Shown: positions 41,594 to 51,421, counted from the first letter of the stretch. The stretch: 64,000 bases of DNA from Pseudomonas mendocina (GCA_037482215.1 CP148074.1:806001-870000), one strand, 5' to 3'. Translations and numbers: made by a program. Notes: generated by a model from the sequence alone, not told the origin.

Positions 41594-42792
41594 TCAGCCT
41601 GGCCGGCCGCGACATTCTCCATGCCTGGGGAAAGTTCGTCTTCACTGGCATCGGTCTGGGTCTGCTGATCGGCGTCACCCTGGTCATGGCCGGGGTGTAC
41701 CGGGGCATGGTGGACGACGGCAAGGCGCTGCTCGACAACAGTGGCGCCGACCTTTGGGTGGTGCAAAAGGACACTCTGGGTCCTTATGCGGAGTCGTCCA
41801 GCCTCAACGATGACGTGTATCGCGCCATCCTCGCCATGCCGGGAGTCGCCCAGGCAGCGAACGTGACCTACCTGACCATGCAGGTACGCAAGGGCGAGAG
41901 TGATGTACGCACCATGGTGGTCGGCATCGCGCCCGGCGCGTTGGGGGCTACACCTGGATGGCCTCCTTATCTCGTCGCTGGACGCCAGATCACGCGCGGT
42001 CACTACGAGGCAGTGGCCGACATCGCCACCGGCTTCAAACTGGGAGATCGTCTTGCCATTCGCCGTAATCATTACACCGTCGTTGGGCTGACTCGGCGCA
42101 TGGTGTCTTCCAGCGGCGACCCGATGGTATTCATTCCGCTCAAGGATGCCCAAGAGGCTCAGTTCCTCAAGGATAACGACGCCATTTGGCAAAGCCGGCG
42201 TCGCACCGAAGCCAACCCGGCCTTCAATAGACCCGGTGTTCCTGGTTTGCTGGATGCCGTGATTGCTTCACAGAGCACCAACGCGTTCGTCAATGCAGTG
42301 CTGGTCACTCTAAAACCTGGTCATGCGCCGGACAGGGTTGCCGAATCCATCCGACGCTGGAAGCGTTTGACGGTCTACACACGGGCACAGATGGAAGACA
42401 TCCTCGTCGGCAAGTTGATCGCCACGTCGGCCAAACAGATAGGCATGTTCTTGGTGATTCTGGCCATCGTTAGCGCGGCCATCGTCGCTTTCATCATCTA
42501 CTCGCTGACGATGGACAAAATCCGCGAGATCGCGGTATTGAAGCTCATCGGCACACGCAACCGAACTATCGCCGCGATGATCATGCAGCAGGCGCTCGCC
42601 TTGGGGGTGATTGGCTTCGTGGTCGGCAAGATCACCGCCACTTTCTCAGCCCCCCTGTTCCCCAAATATGTGCTGCTCACGCCAATGGATTCCGTGACCG
42701 GTTTTTTTGCCGTGCTCGTGATTTGCGTGCTGGCCAGCATCGTCGCCATTCGCATGGCACTCAAGGTCGATCCGGCCGAAGCGATAGGGTGA
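41590..42792 (+). CDS. FtsX/MacB-type ABC permease
   Basis: A 400-residue permease with one N-terminal membrane helix, a large periplasmic domain (about 45-275) and three C-terminal helices in the FtsX arrangement (MFLVILAIVSAAIVAFIIYSL, then IAVLKLIGTRNRTIAAMIMQQ). This DevC-like layout, with adaptor and ATPase partners, fits export of a lipid-like or hydrophobic compound. The substrate is unknown. Confidence 0.88.
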   Translation: MISLAGRDILHAWGKFVFTGIGLGLLIGVTLVMAGVYRGMVDDGKALLDNSGADLWVVQKDTLGPYAESSSLNDDVYRAILAMPGVAQAANVTYLTMQVRKGESDVRTMVVGIAPGALGATPGWPPYLVAGRQITRGHYEAVADIATGFKLGDRLAIRRNHYTVVGLTRRMVSSSGDPMVFIPLKDAQEAQFLKDNDAIWQSRRRTEANPAFNRPGVPGLLDAVIASQSTNAFVNAVLVTLKPGHAPDRVAESIRRWKRLTVYTRAQMEDILVGKLIATSAKQIGMFLVILAIVSAAIVAFIIYSLTMDKIREIAVLKLIGTRNRTIAAMIMQQALALGVIGFVVGKITATFSAPLFPKYVLLTPMDSVTGFFAVLVICVLASIVAIRMALKVDPAEAIG

Positions 42793-42796
42793 CCCC

Positions 42797-43507
42797 ATGA
42801 TTGGAAAAGGAATCCGCATCGAAGGCCTAAGCAAACGCTTTGGCAAAGGTGACACGGCTGTCTACGCGTTGAAGGACGTGAATATGCAGGTTGCACCAGG
42901 TGAGGTGGTCGGATTGGTCGGCCCTTCCGGCTCGGGCAAGAGCACGCTGCTTAAATGCCTGGGTGCGGTGATCGATCCGAGCGACGGCCGCATGACGCTG
43001 GGTAATGAAGTGATATACGACGGCGGTTGGCAAGTTCGTGATCTGCGCGCCTTGCGGCGCGACAAAATTGGTTTTGTCTTCCAATCGCCGTACCTGATTC
43101 CGTTTCTCGATGTCACCGACAACGTGGCCCTGCTGCCGATGCTTGCAGGCGTCGCGAATGCAGAGGCGCGAGCGAAGGCATTGGAATTGCTTACGGCGCT
43201 TGATGTGCAACACCGAGTTCACGCCATGCCATCGCAACTCTCCGGTGGCGAGCAGCAACGGGTTGCCATCGCGCGCGGATTGGTTAACCGCCCACCGGTG
43301 ATCCTGGCGGATGAACCCACCGCACCTCTCGACAGCGTGCGTGCCATGGCGGTGATTCGCATCCTCAACGACATGGCTCGGAAGTTCGAGACCGCCATCA
43401 TCGTCGTCACTCATGACGAAAAAATCATCCCCACTTTCAAACGCATCTACCACATCCGCGACGGAGTGACCCATGAGGAAGCTGGTGAAGGGCGGGAGTT
43501 CGAATGA
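42797..43507 (+). CDS. ABC transporter ATP-binding protein (LolD/MacB type)
   Basis: A 236-residue ATPase with Walker [11 protein letters not shown]-loop [12 protein letters not shown], signature [14 protein letters not shown] and Walker [14 protein letters not shown] (Pro where Asn is common). It is the last gene of the TetR-adaptor-permease-ATPase operon and starts 4 bp after the permease. Confidence 0.92.
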   Translation: MIGKGIRIEGLSKRFGKGDTAVYALKDVNMQVAPGEVVGLVGPSGSGKSTLLKCLGAVIDPSDGRMTLGNEVIYDGGWQVRDLRALRRDKIGFVFQSPYLIPFLDVTDNVALLPMLAGVANAEARAKALELLTALDVQHRVHAMPSQLSGGEQQRVAIARGLVNRPPVILADEPTAPLDSVRAMAVIRILNDMARKFETAIIVVTHDEKIIPTFKRIYHIRDGVTHEEAGEGREFE

Positions 43508-43689
43508 GAGAGCGTTTGTATTACAGGAGAATTTCATGAACCACTGAATCGACCCTACTTTTGTAGACGCATTGAATGACTGCTTGGACTACCCCGCTCT
43601 GGTAGACATCCCCGGTCTATGCTTGAACGTCCGCTTCTGGCCGGTTTCTGACTGTTGCTACCGGCTGCTTTGTTGCTGACTGTGGATGG

Positions 43690-44895
43690 TCATTTTTCTC
43701 TCGTGCAGAACTCTGCCCATTCCGCCATCAGTGCCCTGCGCTTCTCCAGAAGATCGGAGCGCGAATAGGCCGCCTCCGTCTGGTCGCGTTCGTCATGGGC
43801 AAGCGCCAGCTCGCATACCTCGCGCGGGTAGTTGGTGCATTCGTTTGCCCAATCCCGGAAGGTGGATCGAAAGCCGTGCCTCGTGATGTCTGCATACCCC
43901 AGCTTTTGCAATAGATTGCGTAATGCGTTGCCATGCATGACGCCGCGTTTCCCTTGTCCAGGAAAAATGTAATTAGAATGCGTCTTATTCATATTTTTCA
44001 GCATCTCGACTATCTGTGGGGATAGCGGGATGACGAAAGGTTTTCGCATCTTCATGCGCCCGGCCGGAAGTGCCCAGATGCCCGCTTCGAGGTCAAACTC
44101 GGACCATTGAGCATGTTGGATCATGTGGTAACGAGCGCCGGTCAGAATCAGCAGCCTGGCTGCGATGGCGTCACGTGTATTGATGTTGGCCAGGGAGGCT
44201 ATAAGCTTCGGAGTGTCTTTCCATTGCAGTGCTGGAAAGTGCTGGCGCTGCCTGGCCTTCTTCTTCTCTGCCTTACTCAGCAAGTTGTCCAAATGTCCGC
44301 GCCAGCGGGCAGGATTGTCCCCCTCGCGTAAGCGCCGAGCCTTGGCTGCATCCAGTATTTGCTCGATCTGGCCCCTGACTTCATCAGCAGTGCGGGTTTT
44401 GGTTACCCAGATGGGTTGCAACGCAGCAAGCACATGCTCGGTGCTGATGATGTCAGCCGACAGCTTGCCCATAGTCGGGAAGGCGTAGAGCTCCAGCTTG
44501 CGTAGCCAGCCTTTCCGCCACTTCTCAGACCAACTGCCGCCATGTGCCTGTTGGTATTCGCGAGCGAGATCTTCGAACGTCGTGCGACGTGCTGCGGCTT
44601 GGCGTTCGGCCTCGCGCTTGGCTTCCTTTGCCGCGTCGCGGGTTGCCAGTGGGTCGCTTCCGGAGGCGAGGAGCTTGCGTTGGTCGGCGGCCAACTGCCG
44701 TGCTTGGCCGAGTGTGATGGCAGGGAAGGGGCCTAGCCCCATTTCGCGGCTGCGGCCATCCAGCTTGTAGCGGAAGATCCAGCTGGTGCCGCCGCTCTTG
44801 GATACCTGGAAGTACAGGCCATCGCCATCATTGGTTTTTCCTGGCGTTGCAGCCTTGGCTATCGACTCTACGGTCTTGCTGGTCAGCTTGCCCAT
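43690..44895 (-). CDS. P4-type tyrosine integrase
   Basis: This 401-residue recombinase has an N-terminal DUF4102 arm-binding domain (DGDGLYFQVSKSGGTSWIFRY..GLGPFPAITLGQAR) and a C-terminal catalytic domain with Arg in LTGARYHMIQHAQW, HGFRSTFRDWA, and the nucleophile Tyr in TEAAYSRSDLLEKR. It lies 155 bp from the right 28-bp repeat and is read inward, the usual layout for an island integrase. Most relatives insert into tRNA genes; here the target seems to be a terminator. The sequence appears intact, so excision may still be possible. Confidence 0.93.
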   Translation of the reverse strand: MGKLTSKTVESIAKAATPGKTNDGDGLYFQVSKSGGTSWIFRYKLDGRSREMGLGPFPAITLGQARQLAADQRKLLASGSDPLATRDAAKEAKREAERQAAARRTTFEDLAREYQQAHGGSWSEKWRKGWLRKLELYAFPTMGKLSADIISTEHVLAALQPIWVTKTRTADEVRGQIEQILDAAKARRLREGDNPARWRGHLDNLLSKAEKKKARQRQHFPALQWKDTPKLIASLANINTRDAIAARLLILTGARYHMIQHAQWSEFDLEAGIWALPAGRMKMRKPFVIPLSPQIVEMLKNMNKTHSNYIFPGQGKRGVMHGNALRNLLQKLGYADITRHGFRSTFRDWANECTNYPREVCELALAHDERDQTEAAYSRSDLLEKRRALMAEWAEFCTREK

Positions 44896-44910
44896 TACTC
44901 GCTCCTACTC

Positions 44911-44946
44911 CAACCCACACCCCTCAACCCACACTCTGACCCACAC
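44911..44946. repeat. ACCCACAC boxes inside right end, candidate integrase arm sites
   Basis: Three ACCCACAC boxes lie at 44913-44920, 44927-44934 and 44939-44946. The last 20 bp equal the repeat at 1433-1452 near the left end. They lie between the integrase gene and the 28-bp repeat, where arm-type sites are expected, and could also control the integrase promoter. Confidence 0.55.
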
Positions 44947-45049
44947 CTTGGTTGCGGATTTTATGGATGGTTACTGGATGTCTTAGGACGGATGCTAAGC
45001 TGCAGGTCCCGTATTTGCTAGTGCTGTAGGATCTTGCTGGATTTCTTCG

Positions 45050-45077
45050 GGCAATAAAAAAGCCGGCTTGTGGCCGG
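45050..45077. repeat. Right 28-bp direct repeat, candidate attR in the ppa terminator
   Basis: Identical to 1348-1375. It covers the hairpin of the ppa terminator, so insertion leaves ppa with a working terminator. This is a favoured kind of target because it restores function on integration. The exact crossover point cannot be told. Confidence 0.65.
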
Positions 45078-45083
45078 CTTTTA
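45053..45083 (-). terminator. Rho-independent terminator of ppa
   Basis: AAAAGCCGG pairs with CCGGCTTTT around a short loop; on the minus strand it ends with a T-rich run. It lies about 16 bp after the ppa stop codon. Confidence 0.85.
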
Positions 45084-45098
45084 GGAGGGAGTCTCTGC

Positions 45099-45626
45099 TT
45101 ATTTTTGGTAAGCGGCGACTGCCTTAGTAATCAGGTTGCGGGCTTCGTCAGCACCTGCCCAGCCTTCAACTTTTACCCACTTGCCTTTTTCGAGGTCTTT
45201 GTAGTTCTCGAAGAAGTGCTTGATCTGCTCGATCAGCAGCGGTGGCAGGTCGGTGTATTCCTGAACGTCCTTGTACAGCACGGTCAGTTTGTCGTGCGGT
45301 ACGGCAACCAGCTTGGCGTCGCCGCCAGCTTCGTCGCTCATTAGCAGTACGCCAACCGGACGGGCGCGGATTACGGAGCCTGGAGCAACCGGGTATGGGG
45401 TTACTACCAGCACGTCCAGCGGGTCGCCGTCGTCAGCCAGGGTGTGTGGGATGAAACCGTAGTTGGCCGGGTAGAACATCGGAGTGGCCATGAAACGGTC
45501 TACGAACAGGCAATCGGTGTCGTGGTCGATTTCGTATTTGATCGGGGCGTGGTTGGCCGGGATCTCGATTGCAACGTAGATGTCGTTCGGCAGGTCTTTG
45601 CCAGCCGGGATCTTGCTGTAGCTCAT
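45099..45626 (-). CDS. ppa: Inorganic pyrophosphatase
   Basis: A 175-residue family I pyrophosphatase that hydrolyses PPi to phosphate in the cytosol. The signature DGDPLDVLV, the [14 protein letters not shown] block and the C-terminal [14 protein letters not shown] are all present, at the length of the Escherichia coli enzyme. ATG 45626 (MSYSKIPAG) is the family start; the open frame upstream is not conserved. It is core chromosome and marks the right border of the island. Confidence 0.96.
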   Translation of the reverse strand: MSYSKIPAGKDLPNDIYVAIEIPANHAPIKYEIDHDTDCLFVDRFMATPMFYPANYGFIPHTLADDGDPLDVLVVTPYPVAPGSVIRARPVGVLLMSDEAGGDAKLVAVPHDKLTVLYKDVQEYTDLPPLLIEQIKHFFENYKDLEKGKWVKVEGWAGADEARNLITKAVAAYQK

Positions 45627-45704
45627 GGGGCGACTTCCGGTGTGGGCCAAAAAAAGTGGGGCGGATTATAGGCACATTCTTAGGCTGATGCTACGGCGGA
45701 ATCA

Positions 45705-46544
45705 CTAGCCATTGGTCGCGGTTGAGCTGTCGGAAGTAGGGTTTTGGTAGTCAGCGCTGCTTTTCTGCAGGTGTTTCAGGCGCTGCAGTGGGTCTTGGCG
45801 GTAGAACAGGGCCAGTTGTTTGTAGACGAGCGGAAAGGCCTCGTGTAACTGGTCGGGGGCGCTGAAGAAGTATTCGCTGGTGACGGCAAAGAATTCCGCC
45901 GGGTCTTCTGCGGCGTAAGGATCAATCGCTGTTTCGGCATCCGGGTCGGCATCCAGCTGTGCGTTCAACTGGTCATAAGCGCTTTGCATGGCCTCAGCCC
46001 ATTCGCTAACGCGCATGTAACCATGCAGGGGGGGCAGGCCGTTGGCATCGCCGTTGAGCATGTCGAGCTTGTGGGCGAGTTCGTGGATCACCAGGTTGTA
46101 GCCGTCCCATTGGCCGCTTTCCTCCACACCTGGCCAGGCCATGATGACTGGGCCTTGTAACCAGGCTTCACCACTGTGTTCGGCGTCCCATTCGTGCTCA
46201 ATGCCGTTAGCGTCCCGATGGCGCTGTGGGCTGATGAAGTCATTGGGGTAGAGAACGATTTCGTGGAAGCCTTGATACCAGTTCAAATCGGCCAAGTGCA
46301 GCAGCGGCAGTTGTGCCTGTACGGCCAGCAATAGGCGGGCTTGTTCGTCCAGGACTACGCCGGGCAGGGCGGTGAGGTGCTTTTCGTTGAGGAACACGAC
46401 AGCCCGTTCCTGCAAGCGCTTCAGCTCTTCTGCCGTAAGCCCATCCAGTATGGGCAGGCGACGGCTGACCGACTGCCACACCTCAGGGCTGACGGGGTTG
46501 CGGGCAAGAATGCGTCGGCGACGCCAAGCACGATAGGACCACAT
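45705..46544 (-). CDS. mtfA: MtfA zinc peptidase
   Basis: A 279-residue M90-family protein. The zinc motif HELAHKLD lies near residue 155 (NLVIHELAHKLDMLNG), with Glu further on in FFAVTSEYFF. MtfA in enterobacteria binds the glucose regulator Mlc; in Pseudomonas the role is less clear. It lies upstream of ppa on the same strand. Confidence 0.9.
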   Translation of the reverse strand: MWSYRAWRRRRILARNPVSPEVWQSVSRRLPILDGLTAEELKRLQERAVVFLNEKHLTALPGVVLDEQARLLLAVQAQLPLLHLADLNWYQGFHEIVLYPNDFISPQRHRDANGIEHEWDAEHSGEAWLQGPVIMAWPGVEESGQWDGYNLVIHELAHKLDMLNGDANGLPPLHGYMRVSEWAEAMQSAYDQLNAQLDADPDAETAIDPYAAEDPAEFFAVTSEYFFSAPDQLHEAFPLVYKQLALFYRQDPLQRLKHLQKSSADYQNPTSDSSTATNG

Positions 46545-46615
46545 GGCTCAACTCGGCAGATTAAAGTTCGGTCACCATAAAGGCGGGCTGCAGACTGGGC
46601 AAGGCGACCATCGGC

Positions 46616-49600
46616 TTACTGGGTGAAATTGGCCAGTTCACGTTCACGCTCCGATTGGTGTGTGTGGCGATGGTCACGGGCCAGCAGGCTGTACACCGTT
46701 GGCAGGACGAAGAGGGTAAAGGCCGTGCCGATCAGCATGCCGCAAATGATGACCAGACTCAGCCCTTGTCGACTCTGTGCCCCGGCGCCCGAGGCGAACA
46801 GTAGGGGGGTGAGGCCGACGACCATGGCGGCGGTGGTCATCAGAATAGGCCGCAGGCGGATTTTAGCGGCATGCAGGATGGCGGCGTGCCGATCCAGTTG
46901 CTCGTGAAGTTGGGTTTCATTGGCAAAGGCGATCATCAAAATGCCGTGCTTACTGATCAGGCCAATCAAGGTCACCAGGCCGATTTGTGTGTAGATATTC
47001 AGCGTGGTCAGGCCCAGGGCCAGTGGCAGTAACGCGCCGCACATTGACAGAGGAACGGTGAGCAGAATGATCAGCGGATCGACGAGGCTCTCGAACTGAG
47101 CAGCAAGCACCAGGTAAATAACGATGATTGCAAACAGGAAGGTCAGCACCAGCGTATTACCTTCCTGCGTGTATTGGCGGGAGTCGGCCAGCCAATCATG
47201 GCTGAAGCCCGGTGGCAGCGATTGCATGGCCTGTTCCAGCGCTGTAACGGCCTGGCCCATGGACACTCCCGGTGCGGGGATGGCTTGCAGGGTGGCTGAG
47301 TTCTGTTGGTTGAATTGGTTGAGCTTGTTAGGTTCGACGGTTTCCTCAAGGCGTACCACGGCAGACAGGGGCACCAGCTCACCACTGCGGGTACGGATGC
47401 GTTGCTCGCTGAGGCTTTCAGCATTCAGGCGTGCTTCACGGATGCTCTGCGGGATAACGTCATAAGAGCGGCCAAGTAGTCCAAAGCGGTTGACGTAGTT
47501 TTCACCCACCAGTACTGCCAACGACTCGGCAATCGACTGCATGCTGATGCCCAGCAGATTGGCTTTGTCGCGGTCGACTGAAATCTTCACCAGGGGCGTA
47601 TTGAATTCCAGGTCGCTGTCCACCACGGCGAACAGCCCGCTGTCCCGAGCCTCTTTCTTGAGGGTTTCCATGGCTTCGAACAGGCTGGTGAAGTCCAGGG
47701 GGGATTGCAGCACCAGCTGTATTGGCATGCCGCCTGTGGAACCGGGTAGCGCGGGTAGTTGGAAGGCGAAGATGTTGGTGCCTTCGACAGCATTCACTTT
47801 TTGTTGCAGGTCGTTTTGGATGGTGGAGGCGTCTCGTTCACGGCCTTTCCACTCAGTCAGGTTGATGCCGCCAAAACTGTTGGCTGGGCCGTCGGTGCCG
47901 TTGATGATCCAGCGGCTGGTGGTCTCCGGCAGCGTCTGAAACACCTCATCGAGTTTCAAGGAGAAGCGCTCGCTGTACTCCAAGTTGGCGTACTGAGGCG
48001 CCTTGATGGCGGTGAGAATGCTGGCCTGATCCTCCACTGGGGCGAGTTCACGTTGTGTCTTTTGATACAGCCACGGCAAGCTGATAAACACCGCTAGGGC
48101 CAGTAAGCAGATCAGCAGGCGTTGGTTGAGCGTGTGCTCCAGCAGGCGGGCGTAATGGTGCGCCAGCCAGTCAAAAAAACGGTTGGCTTGGCGGGCCACA
48201 TAGCTGTCGTCATCGTGATTCAGTATCAGGGATGACATAACCGGCGACAGGGTCAGAGCGACAATGCCGGAGATGATCACGGCTCCCGCCAGGCTTAGTG
48301 CGAATTCGCGAAATAATGCGCCAGTCAGGCCGCTCATAAAGCCAATCGGTGCATAGACCGCCGCTAAGGTCAGGGTCATGGCGATGACCGGTCCGGTCAC
48401 CTCGCGGGCACCGAGCAGGGCTGCGATCACCGGTGATTTTCCTTCGCTGATATGCCGGTGGGTGTTTTCCACCACGACGATGGCATCGTCCACCACCAGC
48501 CCGATGGCCAACACCATGGCTAACAGGGTGAGCAGATTGACGCTGAAGCCAAAGGCGAGCATCAGGCTGGCAGCGCCAAGCATCGACAGCGGAATCGTCA
48601 CCAGCGGGATAAGCACGGTACGAAATGAGCCGAGGCAGAAGTAGATGACCAGCACCACAATCACCATGGCTTCGATCAGGGTTTTTACCACCTCGTCGAT
48701 AGATGCCTGAATAAAACGAGCGGTTTCGAATGCCAGCTCGACCTTAACCCCTGGTGGCAGGTTTTTACGGATGTCATCAAGGCGCTGCTTGATGCCTTCG
48801 ACAATCACCAGCGGATTACCCCGTGGTGCTGCAAACAGGCCGATGTGCACGGCGGGTTCACCATCCATCAGCGCACTGGTTTCCGTGGTGGCTGAGCCCA
48901 GCTCCACGTTACCTACATCTTTAACCCGAACCAGACCGTTTGCGTCGCTGTGGATCACCATCTCGCGGAACTGTTCGACGCTGGTCAGATCCGTGTCGAT
49001 ACGGATATTCGCGATCTGATATTGGCCCTTAATTTTACCGGGCGCTGCCTGGTAGTTTTCCGCCTGAATCGCTTGTGCGACTTGTTCGGCGGTCAGGCCG
49101 CGGGCGGCAAGGCGATCAGGGTCGAGCCACAGGCGCATGGCCTGCCGCTGGCCGCCGAAGACCTGAATCTTGGCGACCCCCTCAATGGATGACAGCGATG
49201 GTTCAATGGCCCGGGATAAATAATCGGTCAACGCAGAAACCGGCAGGTCTGCGCTGGAGAAACCGACATAAGCGACGGCAGTGGTGTCGCCACTGGAGCG
49301 TTCGATAACCGGGTCGTAAGCCTGCTCCGGCAGGCGGTAACGCACCTGATTAACCTTGGCCATGACCTCGCTCAGGGCGACGTTGGAGTCTTGCCCCAGA
49401 CGCAGGCGTACATTGATGGTGCTCAAGCCCAGCACGGAGCTGCTGCTCATGTAATCCACACCCTCGACCGAGGCCAGCGACTGGGCAATGGGTTGGCTGA
49501 TAAACCCCTGAATCAAATCAGCAGGCGCACCGGGGTATTCGGTGGTGACAGTGATGGTGGCGTTTTCCAGTTGCGGGTACTGGCGGATGGGCAGGCGATC

Positions 49601-49687
49601 CAGCGCGAGCAGACCTAGCAACAGAAGCAGGGCGTTAACCACCAGCGACAGAACCGGGCGGCGGATAAACAGATCAGTAAAGGTCAT
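46616..49687 (-). CDS. mexI: RND efflux pump, MexI-like
   Basis: A 1023-residue RND transporter with 12 membrane helices and two large periplasmic loops. The start MTFTDLFIRRPVLSLVVNALLL and the central blocks (YDPVIERSSGDTTAVAYVGFSS, GLVVDDAIVVVENTHRHI) closely resemble what I recall of MexI of Pseudomonas aeruginosa. MexGHI-OpmD exports phenazine and quinolone-related compounds. Here the adaptor precedes it with a 4-bp overlap, but no outer-membrane channel or mexG follows; it must borrow a TolC-type channel. Substrates could differ. Confidence 0.9.
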   Translation of the reverse strand: MTFTDLFIRRPVLSLVVNALLLLLGLLALDRLPIRQYPQLENATITVTTEYPGAPADLIQGFISQPIAQSLASVEGVDYMSSSSVLGLSTINVRLRLGQDSNVALSEVMAKVNQVRYRLPEQAYDPVIERSSGDTTAVAYVGFSSADLPVSALTDYLSRAIEPSLSSIEGVAKIQVFGGQRQAMRLWLDPDRLAARGLTAEQVAQAIQAENYQAAPGKIKGQYQIANIRIDTDLTSVEQFREMVIHSDANGLVRVKDVGNVELGSATTETSALMDGEPAVHIGLFAAPRGNPLVIVEGIKQRLDDIRKNLPPGVKVELAFETARFIQASIDEVVKTLIEAMVIVVLVIYFCLGSFRTVLIPLVTIPLSMLGAASLMLAFGFSVNLLTLLAMVLAIGLVVDDAIVVVENTHRHISEGKSPVIAALLGAREVTGPVIAMTLTLAAVYAPIGFMSGLTGALFREFALSLAGAVIISGIVALTLSPVMSSLILNHDDDSYVARQANRFFDWLAHHYARLLEHTLNQRLLICLLALAVFISLPWLYQKTQRELAPVEDQASILTAIKAPQYANLEYSERFSLKLDEVFQTLPETTSRWIINGTDGPANSFGGINLTEWKGRERDASTIQNDLQQKVNAVEGTNIFAFQLPALPGSTGGMPIQLVLQSPLDFTSLFEAMETLKKEARDSGLFAVVDSDLEFNTPLVKISVDRDKANLLGISMQSIAESLAVLVGENYVNRFGLLGRSYDVIPQSIREARLNAESLSEQRIRTRSGELVPLSAVVRLEETVEPNKLNQFNQQNSATLQAIPAPGVSMGQAVTALEQAMQSLPPGFSHDWLADSRQYTQEGNTLVLTFLFAIIVIYLVLAAQFESLVDPLIILLTVPLSMCGALLPLALGLTTLNIYTQIGLVTLIGLISKHGILMIAFANETQLHEQLDRHAAILHAAKIRLRPILMTTAAMVVGLTPLLFASGAGAQSRQGLSLVIICGMLIGTAFTLFVLPTVYSLLARDHRHTHQSERERELANFTQ

Positions 49688-50778
49688 GGCTGGAGCTCAA
49701 TTGCAGCTTGCGTTGGCTCCAGGGCATTGCTTGATACTGCCTCAATTGGGGTGCCATCGCTGAGTTTGATTTGCCCGGAAACCACTACTTGATCACCGGG
49801 TTTTAGGCCCTGAGTGATCTCAATACTGTCGGCATAACTGTTGCCAGTTGTCACCAGTACACGCTGTACGTGCAAACCCTCGCCAGCGTCGCGGGCGACA
49901 AACACCACTTTGCCGTAGGCCGTTGCCGTAACGGCTGTGCGTGGAACGTTGAGGCTGGGCTGTTGTTGTGGGCGGCGCACGCGGACCTCAGCAAACATGC
50001 CAGAGCGTAAAGTTGGATGCTGATCTTCAAGAGTGGCTTGCAAGCGGGTCTGACGGTTTTCATCAAGGATGGGGTCGATGCTGATGATGCGGGCCTTGAA
50101 CTGTTGGCCGGGCAGGGCGCGAACCTGCAGTTCGACCTGCTGCGCCTTGCTTAACTCGGCGCTGGTGCTTTCATCCAGCGAAAAGTTCACGCGCAGGTGC
50201 TGATTATCACTGAGGCTGGTAATAGGGGCGCCGGGATAGAGGTATTGGCCCAGATTCACTTGACGAATACCGGCTTGCCCAGCAAAGGGCGCGCGGATTG
50301 TTTTCTGTGCGATCACGGCGCTGACTTGTTTTAATTCAGCGGCTGCCGCATCCCGGTCGGCCACAGCCTGATCGCCCTGTTCACGGCTCGCAGCGCCACT
50401 GGGGAGTAGCTGGCGGATGCGCTTAAGGCGTTGTTCCGCGTTGCGCAGTACGGCTGTTAGACGGGCCTGTTGGGCTAGCTCGGTCTCGGTATTGAGCGTC
50501 ACCAATAGCTGACCTTTTTTTACTGCCTGCCCGGAATCGAAATGCAGCTGGGCAATTCGCCCGCCTAGCTCTGCTGTGACGATGACTTGCTGGCTCGCCT
50601 CAAGCGTGCCCACGCTGCTGTAGTAGTGCGGCAGAACGCTGTTTTGAGTGGTGGCTAAGGCCACTTGCACCTTGGGCTGAGCGACCTGCTGGGGGCTCTC
50701 CTGATTGGCCTCGTAGGTAAGGACTACCCCTGCCAATACGGCAATGCCAAGCACGCCAATAACGAGCCCCTTGTTCAT
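49684..50778 (-). CDS. mexH: RND periplasmic adaptor, MexH-like
   Basis: A 364-residue adaptor with an N-terminal anchor (GLVIGVLGIAVLAGVVLTYE), a split lipoyl domain (GRIAQLHFDSGQAVKKGQLL and IRAPFAGQAGIRQVNLGQYL), a short hairpin and beta-barrel domains. It couples the pump to the outer membrane. It overlaps the pump gene and the DMT gene by 4 bp each, so the three form an operon. Confidence 0.9.
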   Translation of the reverse strand: MNKGLVIGVLGIAVLAGVVLTYEANQESPQQVAQPKVQVALATTQNSVLPHYYSSVGTLEASQQVIVTAELGGRIAQLHFDSGQAVKKGQLLVTLNTETELAQQARLTAVLRNAEQRLKRIRQLLPSGAASREQGDQAVADRDAAAAELKQVSAVIAQKTIRAPFAGQAGIRQVNLGQYLYPGAPITSLSDNQHLRVNFSLDESTSAELSKAQQVELQVRALPGQQFKARIISIDPILDENRQTRLQATLEDQHPTLRSGMFAEVRVRRPQQQPSLNVPRTAVTATAYGKVVFVARDAGEGLHVQRVLVTTGNSYADSIEITQGLKPGDQVVVSGQIKLSDGTPIEAVSSNALEPTQAAIELQP

Positions 50779-51329
50779 TGTGCAGACCTCTGATCGCGGC
50801 TCCCCGATAGCTCAGCTTGATGCGTTGTGCTGTTAGCCTGAGGGCGGTCGGTGGTGCTGGGTTGAGAGCTCCACTGCACCACGAGCATGCCGATCAGAAT
50901 TAACAACACGCCGCCTACACGCCCGAGGTTGATTTCTTTAAGCGGCAGGCCCATCAAGCCGAAGTGATCAATCAACAGCGAAGCCAGCATTTGCCCGGCA
51001 ATGACGCAGACGATAAAACCCGTCGCACCGAGTCGCGGTGTTAGTAACAGCGCAGCGCTGATATAGATCACACCTGCTACTCCGCCCAGCCAGCCCCACA
51101 GCGGTAATTGCCCGGCTTGCCCAACCAGCGGGGCAGGGACTCGCAAGCTAAGCAGAACCGGTAATAACACCAGCAAACTGATCAGCAACGACACCAGAGT
51201 GGCCCACAGTGGGTGGCCAAGCGCACGACCCAGTGCTGCGTTGCTGCCGGCTTGGAATGGCACCAGTGCGCCTGCAACCAGTGCTGCGCCTCCAAGTATG
51301 AGCGCAGTGCTTGAAAGTGAGCTGCCCAT
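50775..51329 (-). CDS. DMT-family transporter (YdcZ/DUF606)
   Basis: A 184-residue protein with five hydrophobic segments and the DUF606 pattern (AGALVPFQAGSNAALGRALGHPLWATLVSL, shortened; LGATGFIVCVIAGQMLASLLIDHFG). Such half-size transporters work as dimers; substrates are mostly unknown. First gene of the DMT-mexH-mexI operon and divergent from the LysR gene, which probably controls it. Confidence 0.85.
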   Translation of the reverse strand: MGSSLSSTALILGGAALVAGALVPFQAGSNAALGRALGHPLWATLVSLLISLLVLLPVLLSLRVPAPLVGQAGQLPLWGWLGGVAGVIYISAALLLTPRLGATGFIVCVIAGQMLASLLIDHFGLMGLPLKEINLGRVGGVLLILIGMLVVQWSSQPSTTDRPQANSTTHQAELSGSRDQRSAQ

Positions 51330-51421
51330 AAAAGTTGCTCCGACGTTGCCTATTCGGAACTAGTCTTTTGTATGTGTTATCTGAATGGAAATTCGTATTT
51401 TTCAGTATTGGTATTCATTCA

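Noticed and set aside
1376..45049. Self-transmissible ICE
   Set aside because: No relaxase, coupling protein or type IV secretion gene was found within the boundaries.
44896..45098. A tRNA gene as integration target
   Set aside because: No cloverleaf or CCA-type 3' end is visible beside the integrase; the repeated sequence is the ppa terminator.
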